From assembly GCA_003233075.1 (NCBI GenBank), contig QIKQ01000360.1, positions 1-10,030 on the forward strand: DNA of 10,030 nt, in the 5' to 3' direction. The notes beneath the pieces were generated by a model. That model ran no database searches. It was not told the origin of the DNA and was given only the letters and a program-made list of their open reading frames with translations. A program made the translations under genes and the position numbers. This document shows, in pieces, positions 1-7,900 of the stretch (position 1 is the stretch's first letter; every line of letters begins with the position of its first letter). The DNA comes from Gammaproteobacteria bacterium. Its GTDB lineage: Bacteria; Pseudomonadota; Gammaproteobacteria; SZUA-21.

Positions 1-149
1 AGGTATAGCGGCCGTATTTTAGTTAACTTTTGAAACAAATCCGAATTTGGAATTATTACTAACAAGATCAAAAATATAAAACAAAGCAATAAGGGTGCTA
101 ACCACCAATGTAATTTTCTACTTTTCTCTAAAATTACGTATTTATTCAT
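1..149 (-). CDS. Start of a downstream transporter gene, probably the second ABC permease (partial)
   Basis: An open frame of 49 codons runs off the left edge of the window. Its ATG overlaps the stop codon of the permease gene to its right in the arrangement TAATGA, typical of translationally coupled subunits. The visible N-terminus has a basic stretch (EKSRKLHWW) followed by a strongly hydrophobic helix at about residues 17-33 (LAPLLLCFIFLILLVII), so it is an inner-membrane protein with a cytoplasmic N-terminus. After a DppB/YejB-like permease the expected partner is a DppC/YejC-like permease that pairs with it in the membrane, and the position supports this. The visible sequence itself shows no family motif, because the EAA loop would be much further downstream. 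The membrane helix is seen; the permease identity is inferred from context only. Confidence 0.6.
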   Translation of the reverse strand, partial: MNKYVILEKSRKLHWWLAPLLLCFIFLILLVIIPNSDLFQKLTKIRPLY

Positions 150-1126
150 TAATTAAGCCTAATTCTAGGATCAGCTATGGTATAAGAAATATCAGTTAGC
201 AATAATCCAAAAATATAAAGCACTGAACCTAAAAACACCATGGAACGCACAATGCCAAAATCCTGAGCACGTATTCCCTCTATGGTGTAACTGCCTAGAC
301 CAGGTATGCCAAAAAATGACTCTATGACTAAGGAGCCCATAAACAATAAAGGCAATACCGTAACGACACCGGTAAGAATAGGAATCATGGCATTGCGTAA
401 CACATGTTTAAACAAAACGATATTTTCTGAGAGACCTTTTGATCTGGCAGTACGCACATAATCTTTGCTAATTTCTTCGAGAAAAATAGTTCGATACCAT
501 CGAGTTTGACCGCCTATACCGTAAATCACCGATATAATAACTGGCATAATTAAAAACTTAAGTGTGTTGCCTGCTGCGTCGTAACCCGAAATTGGAAACA
601 AATGTAGCATTTTACTCATTAAAAATTGGCCGCCAATAATATAAAACATTGATGAGATCGACATAATGGTAATGCATAATATGACACCCCAAAAATCGAT
701 GTAGGTCGCCCTAAAAAAAGCCAACAACATGGCGAAACTAACATAAACAATTAGACCGAGAAATAAAGTCGGTATCGCAATCGCTAAACTCGGCCACATT
801 CTTTTGCGAATGTCAGTACCGATATTTCTACCGTTATCGGCGTTGCCAAATTCGAAAGCGAATAATTTAATCGACTTTTGAAAAAACAATGTTTGGGTGA
901 AAGCTAGGCTGCCAGACTCTGAGGAATTATAATAGTTTGGTAAATCATAATTGTGATCTTTTTTCCAACGGCTAATAGCTTCAACCGTGACGTGTTTATT
1001 ACCTAACTGTGCTCGCGCCATTTCATCAGGCGTATTAACCGTAAAAAATAATAAAAAAGTTAGATAGTTGATAGCAATCAATATCGGAATGGCATATAAA
1101 ACTCGCCTGAATATATAAATCCACAT
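149..1126 (-). CDS. Peptide-type ABC transporter permease, DppB/OppB/YejB-like
   Basis: This 325-residue inner-membrane protein is one half of the translocation channel of a family-5 (peptide or nickel type) ABC importer. It opens with the usual DppB-type N-terminus (a first helix at about residues 9-29 after WIYIFRRVL) and a periplasmic loop. Further hydrophobic segments lie near 112-137, 145-172, 189-205, 247-270 and 295-315. The cytoplasmic EAA loop that docks on the ATPase is clear at about 217-249 (EEISKDYVRTARSKGLSE, then HVLRNAMIP). The segment FFGIPGLGSY at 271-280 and the C-terminal DPRIRLN are also typical of the family. Length is normal. It starts 4 bp after the stop of the binding-protein gene with only a weak ribosome binding site, suggesting coupled translation, and its stop overlaps the next gene. 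The substrate cannot be read from the permease; peptides or peptide-like compounds are the family norm. Confidence 0.93.
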   Translation of the reverse strand: MWIYIFRRVLYAIPILIAINYLTFLLFFTVNTPDEMARAQLGNKHVTVEAISRWKKDHNYDLPNYYNSSESGSLAFTQTLFFQKSIKLFAFEFGNADNGRNIGTDIRKRMWPSLAIAIPTLFLGLIVYVSFAMLLAFFRATYIDFWGVILCITIMSISSMFYIIGGQFLMSKMLHLFPISGYDAAGNTLKFLIMPVIISVIYGIGGQTRWYRTIFLEEISKDYVRTARSKGLSENIVLFKHVLRNAMIPILTGVVTVLPLLFMGSLVIESFFGIPGLGSYTIEGIRAQDFGIVRSMVFLGSVLYIFGLLLTDISYTIADPRIRLN

Positions 1127-1130
1127 AATC

Positions 1131-3653
1131 TTAAGAATTATCCTTTCGGGCTTGATACAGCTTGTTTTTATATACGCGAACTGCCGGAACAGCGGATAAT
1201 ATTAGAATGATAATTAATAATGCTATAGGCCATAAAATAGGTGGATTCCAGTTTATTCTCGATTTCGTCCTAGCGCTAGTAACGACACGTTTATACATGA
1301 GTGTATTATGCGACATAGCGTGCGGTTTTGCGTTTTTATACCAGCCATGATAGAGCACGTAACTTTTTGGATTTAGACCCCACATCCAAGGTGCATCTCG
1401 TCTCGCGATATCAATCATACGATTAATTATTTTAATTCGTTCGGGACTATTCGGTATGGTTTCCATTTTTTTAAACAAGCGGTTAAATTCTGGGTTATTG
1501 TAGTTTGCGGCGTTCTCTCCTTTGTGTTTTACCTTACCATTGGGGCCATAAAGTAAAAATAAGAAATTTTCAGGGTCAGGGTAATCCGCGTTCCATCCCC
1601 AGGAAAATATTTGCGCCTTGCCATTAAACATTTTGCGTTGAAACTGATTGTAATCAGTCGTTCTAAATTCTACTTGAAGATCTATTTTCTGAAATTGTTT
1701 TTTGTACCAGCCTTGCTCAGCATTATCAGATTTAGCTAGGTCCATATAGATAATTAAGGGTTCACCCGTTTTACTATCAATGCCGTCTTTATAACCCACA
1801 TCCGCCAATAACTTTTTTGCATACTCGATCGATTTGCGCTGTATCCTATTGTCTCGCCAATCAAACACATAAGGATTCATGCCGGCCTTGCCCGCTTGAT
1901 AGCCGTAAACACCTGGGGGCAGCGGTCCTTGAGCTTCGATACCACGACCATTTATAAAAATATCTATAAAGTCTTTGTGATCCATGGCAATCGAAATAGC
2001 TTGGCGAAGATGACGCGCACGTTTGTCATACCCACCCACTACCTTATCCAACATATTAAAGCCAAAATAATAGACCGACATTCTGACCGTGGTCACCATT
2101 TTAACGCCCTTTTTCTCCATACTTGGCGACAAGCTTGCCTCGCCCGTTTGACCAATATTCACTGCCTGATCAAAACTTTCGGAATTTATACCCGCCGCAT
2201 CGTAGTAGCCTTGTAAAAACTTATTCCAAATTGGAATGCTTTCTTTATCCAAGGAAAAAACAATTTTATCCGTAAACGGCATGAGTTTACCTGCATCGTC
2301 TAACAAACCTGTAGCCTTATCTTTTGCGGTGCCAATGCTCGGATATTTCATACCGCGATAATTAGGATTACGACTCAACACCATCTTACTATTCGGATCG
2401 TTCTTGGTCAGCATATAAGCCCCGGTGCCGATTGGGAACCAAGCCATGGTAATGTTTTTTTCTTTTAACCCAGGTTGACTATAAAACTTATCGGCTTCAT
2501 GTGGGGTCGGCGAAAAAAATGGCATCGCCAACCAATAAAGCAATTGCGGATACTGCTTATTAACCCGAATTCGATAAGTGTACCTATCAACTTGCTTAAC
2601 ACCTTTAAGCTCAAACTTTCGTAAATCGATGTACAAACTAGTGCGTTGCGCCGCTATGAGCTCTTGGTCTAAGCTAGCTAATAAATCATTATTTATAATT
2701 TTTATTTTTTTCAGTAGCAAAATATTGTTTGTCAGGATTTTTTGCTTTGTCGTATTCGCAGACATTAATTTTTTAATGCCTCCCGAAATTTTAAGCCAAA
2801 AAGAAATCGATTTAGTATTTTCCAACAATGTCGGGTTTTCCTCAAGAGTACGAGCTAACGCCTTTAAATCCGACAATTTCGTTTGTAATTTTTTTACTAA
2901 ATTCTCGTAGTGCCGTATCATTTCCGAAAAATTAGAGCTATCAGTAAAATCGGCGCGGTAAGTTTTTATCATTTCCTGCAATGATTGGTAATTTAATTTT
3001 TTCTCATTTTGATGTTTTTCTAATTCTTTAGATAAATCTTTTAAACCAACTATAATCTTACCCATAATGCTCAAAATTGGACTGTGTACTTGAGGATGAG
3101 CTAAACGTTTAATCTGATTAATATAATCGGCAGCCGTTAATTCACGAAAGCCTGTCTGATTAAAATGACCTAACTCTTCTATATCCGCAATATCTTCAGG
3201 TTTTAGATTATGATAAAGGTACTCGCCAGAATCATCCTTTGCCAACGCCGGATGAGGTTGATACAAAATACCTTTTCTTATTTTAATTTCATATTCGGTA
3301 TAAGCAATACTAGCCGCGTCATTATTGTTTGTTAGCACATTACCGTCTTTATCGTAGTGCACTGGCTTAGGCACCTTGACTGCCGTCAATGGCACTAATT
3401 CATAGGGCCGTTTTAAATAATCATAATGTAGTGGCGGCTCATAAATATTACCAATAAAATTATACTCATTTGAACTATAGGATCGAGCAGGATCGAGCGA
3501 TTTCGGTCGTTCAGCGAAATGAGAATAAATAACGTTTTTATTTTTATCGGCACTTGGATAGGGATTGTTCCAGCTTTGCTTATCGCACGCGACTAATAAG
3601 CAAGCTACCAATAAAGAAGTAAAGGTTAAAGCAGTCGTTCTTTTAAATTCCAT
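1131..3653 (-). CDS. Large membrane-tethered extracellular solute-binding protein, family 5 (peptide type), with helical insertion
   Basis: This is the substrate receptor of the peptide-type ABC importer, acting in the periplasm. I chose the ATG at 3653 (840 residues) over an upstream TTG at 3692, because the ATG places a lipoprotein signal at the N-terminus: MEFKRTTALTF, a hydrophobic core, then lipobox LVAC with Cys23. Asp follows the Cys, which in E. coli favours retention in the inner membrane. Family-5 features include RPKSLDPARSYSSNEY near 49-64, LTAADYINQIKRLA near 172-185, and WGWNADYPDPENFLFLLYGP in the C-terminal half. A predicted transmembrane helix (ILWPIALLIIILILSAVPAV) at about 806-825 with a basic tail gives a second anchor. 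Family-5 receptors are usually about 500-600 residues; much of the excess here is a Lys/Leu/Asn-rich helical stretch at about 213-339. It heads the operon with the permease 4 bp downstream. Substrate unknown; peptide or peptide-like is inferred from the family. Confidence 0.9.
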   Translation of the reverse strand: MEFKRTTALTFTSLLVACLLVACDKQSWNNPYPSADKNKNVIYSHFAERPKSLDPARSYSSNEYNFIGNIYEPPLHYDYLKRPYELVPLTAVKVPKPVHYDKDGNVLTNNNDAASIAYTEYEIKIRKGILYQPHPALAKDDSGEYLYHNLKPEDIADIEELGHFNQTGFRELTAADYINQIKRLAHPQVHSPILSIMGKIIVGLKDLSKELEKHQNEKKLNYQSLQEMIKTYRADFTDSSNFSEMIRHYENLVKKLQTKLSDLKALARTLEENPTLLENTKSISFWLKISGGIKKLMSANTTKQKILTNNILLLKKIKIINNDLLASLDQELIAAQRTSLYIDLRKFELKGVKQVDRYTYRIRVNKQYPQLLYWLAMPFFSPTPHEADKFYSQPGLKEKNITMAWFPIGTGAYMLTKNDPNSKMVLSRNPNYRGMKYPSIGTAKDKATGLLDDAGKLMPFTDKIVFSLDKESIPIWNKFLQGYYDAAGINSESFDQAVNIGQTGEASLSPSMEKKGVKMVTTVRMSVYYFGFNMLDKVVGGYDKRARHLRQAISIAMDHKDFIDIFINGRGIEAQGPLPPGVYGYQAGKAGMNPYVFDWRDNRIQRKSIEYAKKLLADVGYKDGIDSKTGEPLIIYMDLAKSDNAEQGWYKKQFQKIDLQVEFRTTDYNQFQRKMFNGKAQIFSWGWNADYPDPENFLFLLYGPNGKVKHKGENAANYNNPEFNRLFKKMETIPNSPERIKIINRMIDIARRDAPWMWGLNPKSYVLYHGWYKNAKPHAMSHNTLMYKRVVTSARTKSRINWNPPILWPIALLIIILILSAVPAVRVYKNKLYQARKDNS
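2637..3017 (-). other. Coiled-coil-like insertion within the solute-binding protein
   Basis: This coding segment gives about 127 residues between two conserved binding-protein blocks: the one ending in SIMGKIIVGLKDL and the one starting YIDLRKFELKGV. It is rich in Lys, Leu, Asn and Glu. It has heptad-like hydrophobic spacing in at least two stretches (MIRHYENLVKKLQTKLSDL, and KILTNNILLLKKIKIINN), so it probably forms a helical hairpin or coiled coil. The DNA is clearly AT-richer than the flanks: 33 of 120 bases at 2701-2820 are G or C. The boundaries are estimates. A domain added to or expanded in the receptor is inferred; how often relatives have it is unknown to me. Confidence 0.55.
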
Positions 3654-3913
3654 AATTCGCTTTTTAGTTGAGTTCCGCACACTCTTAAACAAGTACTTGC
3701 TAAATCATACGTTTTTAACTTACAAAAATAATGACCAATTTTTAAACTCTAAGTTTCTTTTGGTATTATTTTTAGTTTAGGTCTAGCTGCCAGCTCATAA
3801 TATGATACATTCTAGTTTAAAGACAGCAAGTTAGTAATATTTCACAACAATTATTAATCAACTATTTAAAATTAATGCATTGTGTATTAAGCTCTTTTGC
3901 TATGCAAAAACAT

Positions 3914-3934
3914 TTTGTTTATTTAATAAACAAA
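3914..3934. promoter_or_regulatory. Perfect 21-nt palindrome upstream of fabI, possible operator
   Basis: TTTGTTTATT and its exact complement AATAAACAAA are separated by a single T. The element ends 34 bp before the fabI ATG and contains the best candidate -10 (TTTAAT, 3922-3927), where a repressor would block transcription. It does not resemble the E. coli FabR or FadR operators as I remember them. If transcribed it could instead form a weak A/U hairpin in the leader. The symmetry is seen directly; regulator binding is inferred. Confidence 0.4.
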
Positions 3935-3954
3935 CGGTCACACTAATCATTCTT

Positions 3955-3960
3955 AAAGAG
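3955..3960 (+). promoter_or_regulatory. Ribosome binding site of fabI
   Basis: AAAGAG lies 8 bp before the ATG at 3969 and is the only Shine-Dalgarno-like purine run near the start. It supports this start, which also gives the N-terminus (MSFLAGKKVLIVGLA) expected for FabI. Confidence 0.55.
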
Positions 3961-3968
3961 TACCGCTT

Positions 3969-4751
3969 ATGAGTTTTTTAGCAGGAAAAAAAGTTTTAAT
4001 TGTTGGTCTAGCAACCACTCGCTCAATCGCGTGGGGAGTAGCTCAAGCGATGCATCGAGAAGGCGCTGACCTTGCGTTTACCTATCAAAATGAAAAATTA
4101 CGTGATCGCGTGGAAAAAATGGCTTCTGATTGCAATTCGGATGTTGCTGTCCCTTGTGATGTCTCCAGCGACGAACAAATTGAATCGGTCTTCGATCATT
4201 TAGACGATTATTGGGACCATTTGGATGTTATTGTACATTCCGTAGCCTTTGCACCACGAACAGAATTAGACGGCGACTATTTAGACAAGGTCACGCGAGA
4301 AGGCTTTCAAGTGGCACATGAGATTAGCTCTTATAGTTTTGCAGCTCTGGCCAAAGCGGGTCGCAACATGATGCAAGGTCGCAATGGCGCGCTCGTCACC
4401 CTGACTTATTTGGGTGCTAACAAAGCCATCCCGAATTACAATGTAATGGGCCCGGCTAAAGCAAGTTTAGAAGCCAACGTCCGTTACATGGCGCAAGCCT
4501 TAGGTCCAGAAAATATACGCGTTAATGCCGTCTCTGCTGGGCCAATGCGAACTCTCGCAGCTGCTGGCATTAGCGACTTCAAAAAAATGATGGATCGAGT
4601 GGAGGCTAATGCACCACTACGACGCAATGTCACACTTGATGAGGTCGGTAATACTGCCGCTTTCTTATGCTCTGATCTCGCAACCGGCATTACCGGCGAA
4701 ATAGTTTACGTCGATGGCGGCTACAATATCGTTGGCATGACAGCGGATTAA
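3969..4751 (+). CDS. fabI: Enoyl-[acyl-carrier-protein] reductase (NADH), FabI
   Basis: FabI reduces trans-2-enoyl-ACP to acyl-ACP with NAD(P)H, the last step of each cycle of type II fatty-acid synthesis in the cytoplasm. The 260-residue length matches E. coli FabI (262). It has a short-chain dehydrogenase fold: the nucleotide-binding segment GLATTRSIAWG (13-23) with the FabI-type SIA element, CDVSSDEQI (63-71), then HSVAFAP (90-96). The catalytic pair Tyr157 and Lys164 sits in YNVMGPAKASLEANVRYMA, with Tyr147 at the other tyrosine position conserved in FabI. SAGPMRTLAAAGI (189-201) belongs to the substrate-loop region and VDGGYNI is the C-terminal motif. Position 93, Gly in E. coli and a triclosan/diazaborine contact, is Ala here, as in S. 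aureus FabI. It is transcribed alone, divergent from the ABC importer and convergent with the efflux operon. A FabR-like or other regulator could act at the upstream palindrome, but that is untested. Confidence 0.97.
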   Translation: MSFLAGKKVLIVGLATTRSIAWGVAQAMHREGADLAFTYQNEKLRDRVEKMASDCNSDVAVPCDVSSDEQIESVFDHLDDYWDHLDVIVHSVAFAPRTELDGDYLDKVTREGFQVAHEISSYSFAALAKAGRNMMQGRNGALVTLTYLGANKAIPNYNVMGPAKASLEANVRYMAQALGPENIRVNAVSAGPMRTLAAAGISDFKKMMDRVEANAPLRRNVTLDEVGNTAAFLCSDLATGITGEIVYVDGGYNIVGMTAD

Positions 4752-4830
4752 AAAATATTCTATTTTATTAAATTTCTCAATAAACTTGTATATACTTTTA
4801 AGCTATATGCAAGTCTTAAGCTTTAAGGAA

Positions 4831-4862
4831 GCTCTGACAATTCGTCCCTGAATTGTCAGAGC
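4831..4862. terminator. Strong perfect hairpin between fabI and cusA
   Basis: Arms GCTCTGACAATTC and GAATTGTCAGAGC are exactly complementary (13 bp) around the 6-nt loop GTCCCT. It starts 79 bp after the fabI stop and lies 39 bp beyond the cusA stop on the other strand, so it could end or protect both transcripts. No run of T follows it on either strand, so it is not a classical intrinsic terminator. A dispersed palindromic repeat is the alternative. A weaker hairpin (CTTAA/TTAAG, 4815-4827) sits just to its left. Confidence 0.5.
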
Positions 4863-4864
4863 AC

Positions 4865-4893
4865 GACAAGAAAGAAATGTGATTTTTCTTGTC
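4865..4893. terminator. Second hairpin, next to the cusA stop codon
   Basis: GACAAGAAA pairs with TTTCTTGTC (9 bp, extendable to 11 through one G-U pair and one A-U pair), leaving a loop of about 7 nt. It lies 2 bp from the 13-bp hairpin and 8 bp past the cusA stop, so it would form the immediate 3' end of the efflux mRNA. A T-run exists only inside one arm (4883-4887), not after the stem. A termination or mRNA-stabilising role is inferred from position. Confidence 0.45.
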
Positions 4894-4901
4894 TCACAAA
4901 A

Positions 4902-7900
4902 TTAATGGATACATTTTCTTTTGTGAATGAGCAAATAGATAGAAGGAATTAATACAAGAGTTAATATAGTCGCACTAATCATACCGCCGACCATTGGAGC
5001 AGCTATTCTACGCATCACCTCTGAACCCGTTCCAGAACCTAACATAATAGGCAATAAGCCAGCTATAATTGCAGTAACAGTCATCAAAATAGGCCGCACT
5101 CTCAGTAATGTACCTGCCATTACTGCTTGATGTAACTCAGCGAATGTCAATGTATGCAGCTTGCCATCACGATTTCTCTTTTCCTTATAAGCGGCATTCA
5201 AATAAGTTAACATGATGACTCCAATTTCTACGGCGACACCTGCTAGCGCAATAAATCCGACACCCACTGCCACAGACATATTATACCCCAGCAAATAGAT
5301 CAGCCAATAACCACCAACCAAGGCAAGTGGAAGAGTACCCATGATAATCGCTACCTCAGTAAAATTTCTAAAGTTTAAATACAACAACAATATAATAATA
5401 ATCAAGGTTAATGGCACCACCATTTGCAATCGTTTTTTTGCCCGGACCATGTATTCATATTGCCCTGACCATTCGATTGAATATCCAGGTGGAAGCTTAA
5501 CTTTATCGGCAACAACTCTCTGCGCTTCCGCCACGTAGGAACCTAAGTCCCGACCTGCGATATCAATGAATACCCAACCATTCGGACGCGCATTTTCACT
5601 TTTAATCATTGCCGGACCCGATTCAACTTTAACTGATGCGACATCACTTAAGGTTATTCGAGCGCCTGTCGGAGTTATGATTGGCAATAGTTTTAATTTT
5701 TGTAGCGAATCTCTGGATTCCCGCGGGTAACGTATATTTATCGGAAAACGCCTTAAGCCCTCAACCGATTCTGAGACTTGCATTCCTCCAATGGCAGTGC
5801 GAATCACATCTTGGACGTGACTGATATTAAGACCGAAGCGTGCCGCTTTGAGCCGATTAATATCAACCGTAATATAGCGTCCGCCAGCGACTCGTTCCGC
5901 ATAAGCAGACGTCGTACCAGGCACGGTCTTAATTACCTCCTCTATACGTTTGCCGATGTCCTGAATAACCTTTAAATCAGCACCAGCCACTTTAATACCG
6001 ACCGGTGTTTTGATTCCCGTTGCCAGCATATCAATGCGGGTTTTAATAGGCATAACCCAAGCATTAGTCAGTCCGGGCAACTTAACAATTTGCGCCAATT
6101 CCTTTCTTAGCTTTTCCGGTGTCATACCCTTGCGCCATTGATCCCTCGGTTTGAACTGAATGGTTGTTTCGATCATGGTTAATGGCGCGGGGTCTGTCGC
6201 TGTATCCGCTCGCCCGATTTTTCCAAAGACAGTTTTTACTTCTGGGACACTCTTAATGAGCTTATCAGTCTGTTGCAGTATTTCCTTAGCCTTTCCGATC
6301 GACACCCCTGGAAAGGTGGTTGGCATATACATTAAATCACCTTCATCAATGTCTGGCATAAATTCAGATCCAACCTGTGTCATTGGAACCATCATTGAAG
6401 CCATTGCAACAACAGAGATTGCTATGATCAGCAAAGGATGTTTTAGCGCAACGCTAATAAAGGGACGGTAAACTTTAATTAATGCCCTGTTTACCGGGTT
6501 CTTTGCTTCCGGCGTTATGTGGCCGCGAATAAAATAACCCATCAAGACTGGGACTAACGTAATCGACAATCCCGCCGCAGCCGCCATTGCATACGTTTTA
6601 GTAAATGCTAAAGGCGAAAACATACGTCCTTCCTGCGCTTCGAGTGTAAAGACAGGTAGAAAACTTAATGTAATTATGATTAGCGAAAAAAACAATGGTG
6701 CGCCCACTTCATGAGTCGCCTGACGTACAGTTTGCCAATGATTTTGAGCGGAGTACTTAGCTTTTTCCATGTGTTTATGCATATTTTCAATCATGACAAT
6801 TGCGCCATCCACCATCGCGCCAATTGCGATTGCGATCCCACCTAAAGACATTATATTTGCATTCACACCTTGCGATTTCATCACTATAAACGCAAAGACA
6901 ATTCCGATTGGCAAACTAATAATTACGACCAAGGCCGATCGCAAGTGAAACAAAAAAACCAAACATACGATAGCAACAACAATGAATTCCTGGATAAGTT
7001 TTTCAGTTAGCGTTGAGACCGCTCGATTAATAAGCGATGACCGATCATAGGTTTCAATTATTTCTACGCCTTTTGGTAAGCCTTTTTTTAAATCTTCTAA
7101 CTTGGCTTTCACTTTCTCGATCGTCGCCAACGCATTCTCTCCATAACGCATCACTATGACACCACCAACCACCTCGCCCTCGCCGTTTAATTCAGCTACA
7201 CCACGACGCATTTGCGGCCCAAGTCGTACCTTGGCTACATCTTTTAACAGAATAGGCGTGCCTTTTTTATTGACTCCCAATGGGATATTTCGCAGATCTT
7301 GTTCATTTTTGATGTATCCGGTTGCTCGAATCATATATTCAGCTTCAGCCATCTCAATGACCGAACCACCCACCTCCTTATTTGCATTTTGAATGGCTTT
7401 TCTTAATCTGTTTAACGGAATCCCGTAGGCACGAAGACGATCTGGATCAACCACTACCTGATATTGTTTAACCATGCCGCCAATCGTCGCCACCTCCGAA
7501 ACGCCAGGCACCGTTTGCAATTCATACTTTAAAAACCAATCCTGTATGGCCCGAAGCTCAGAGATATCGTGTTTTTGTGTCTTATCAATCAAAGCATACT
7601 GGTATATCCAGCCTACACCGGTCGCATCCGGACCGAGCGCCGGCCGCGCCTCCTTAGGGAGTCGCCCAGTGACTTGATTTAGGTACTCAAGCACACGAGA
7701 ACGGGCCCAATATAGATCAGTGCCGTCTTTGAATATAATATAGACATAGGAATCGCCGAAAAATGAATAACCACGAACCTTGACCGCACCCGGCACTGAT
7801 AACATGGCGGTTGTTAGCGGATAAGTCACTTGATCTTCAACCACTCGTGGGGCCTGACCAGGATACGATGTTTTAATAATGACCTGAACATCCGATAAAT

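Larger units (their letters stand above)
3654..3968. promoter_or_regulatory. Divergent intergenic region between the binding-protein operon and fabI
   Basis: This 315-bp AT-rich stretch separates two divergent genes and must hold both promoters. I see no convincing ORF in it. For the minus-strand operon, candidate -10 boxes are TATGAT (3704-3709, about 50 bp from the ATG, no good -35) and TATCAT (3802-3807) with TTGCTG 16 bp upstream (3824-3829). For fabI, the best candidate is TTGCTA (3897-3902) with TTTAAT (3922-3927), but the 19-bp spacing is long. An 8-bp inverted pair, TTTAAACT (3741-3748) and AGTTTAAA (3814-3821), is far apart and may be chance in such AT-rich sequence. All promoter calls are weak; the clearest element is the palindrome listed separately. 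Confidence 0.5.

Noticed and set aside
2578..2910. 110-codon plus-strand open frame inside the binding-protein gene
   Set aside because: It is antisense to the AT-rich insertion; its Phe/Ser/Leu-rich translation is what reverse-reading Lys/Asn codons produces.
3654..3692. Possible N-terminal extension of the binding protein from a TTG codon
   Set aside because: The extension puts 13 charged residues before the lipoprotein signal and uses a rarer start codon. The ATG at 3653 gives a standard signal peptide.
3565..3780. 71-codon plus-strand frame running into the divergent intergenic region
   Set aside because: It mostly overlaps the binding-protein start in antisense, and I saw no clear ribosome binding site or protein-like features.
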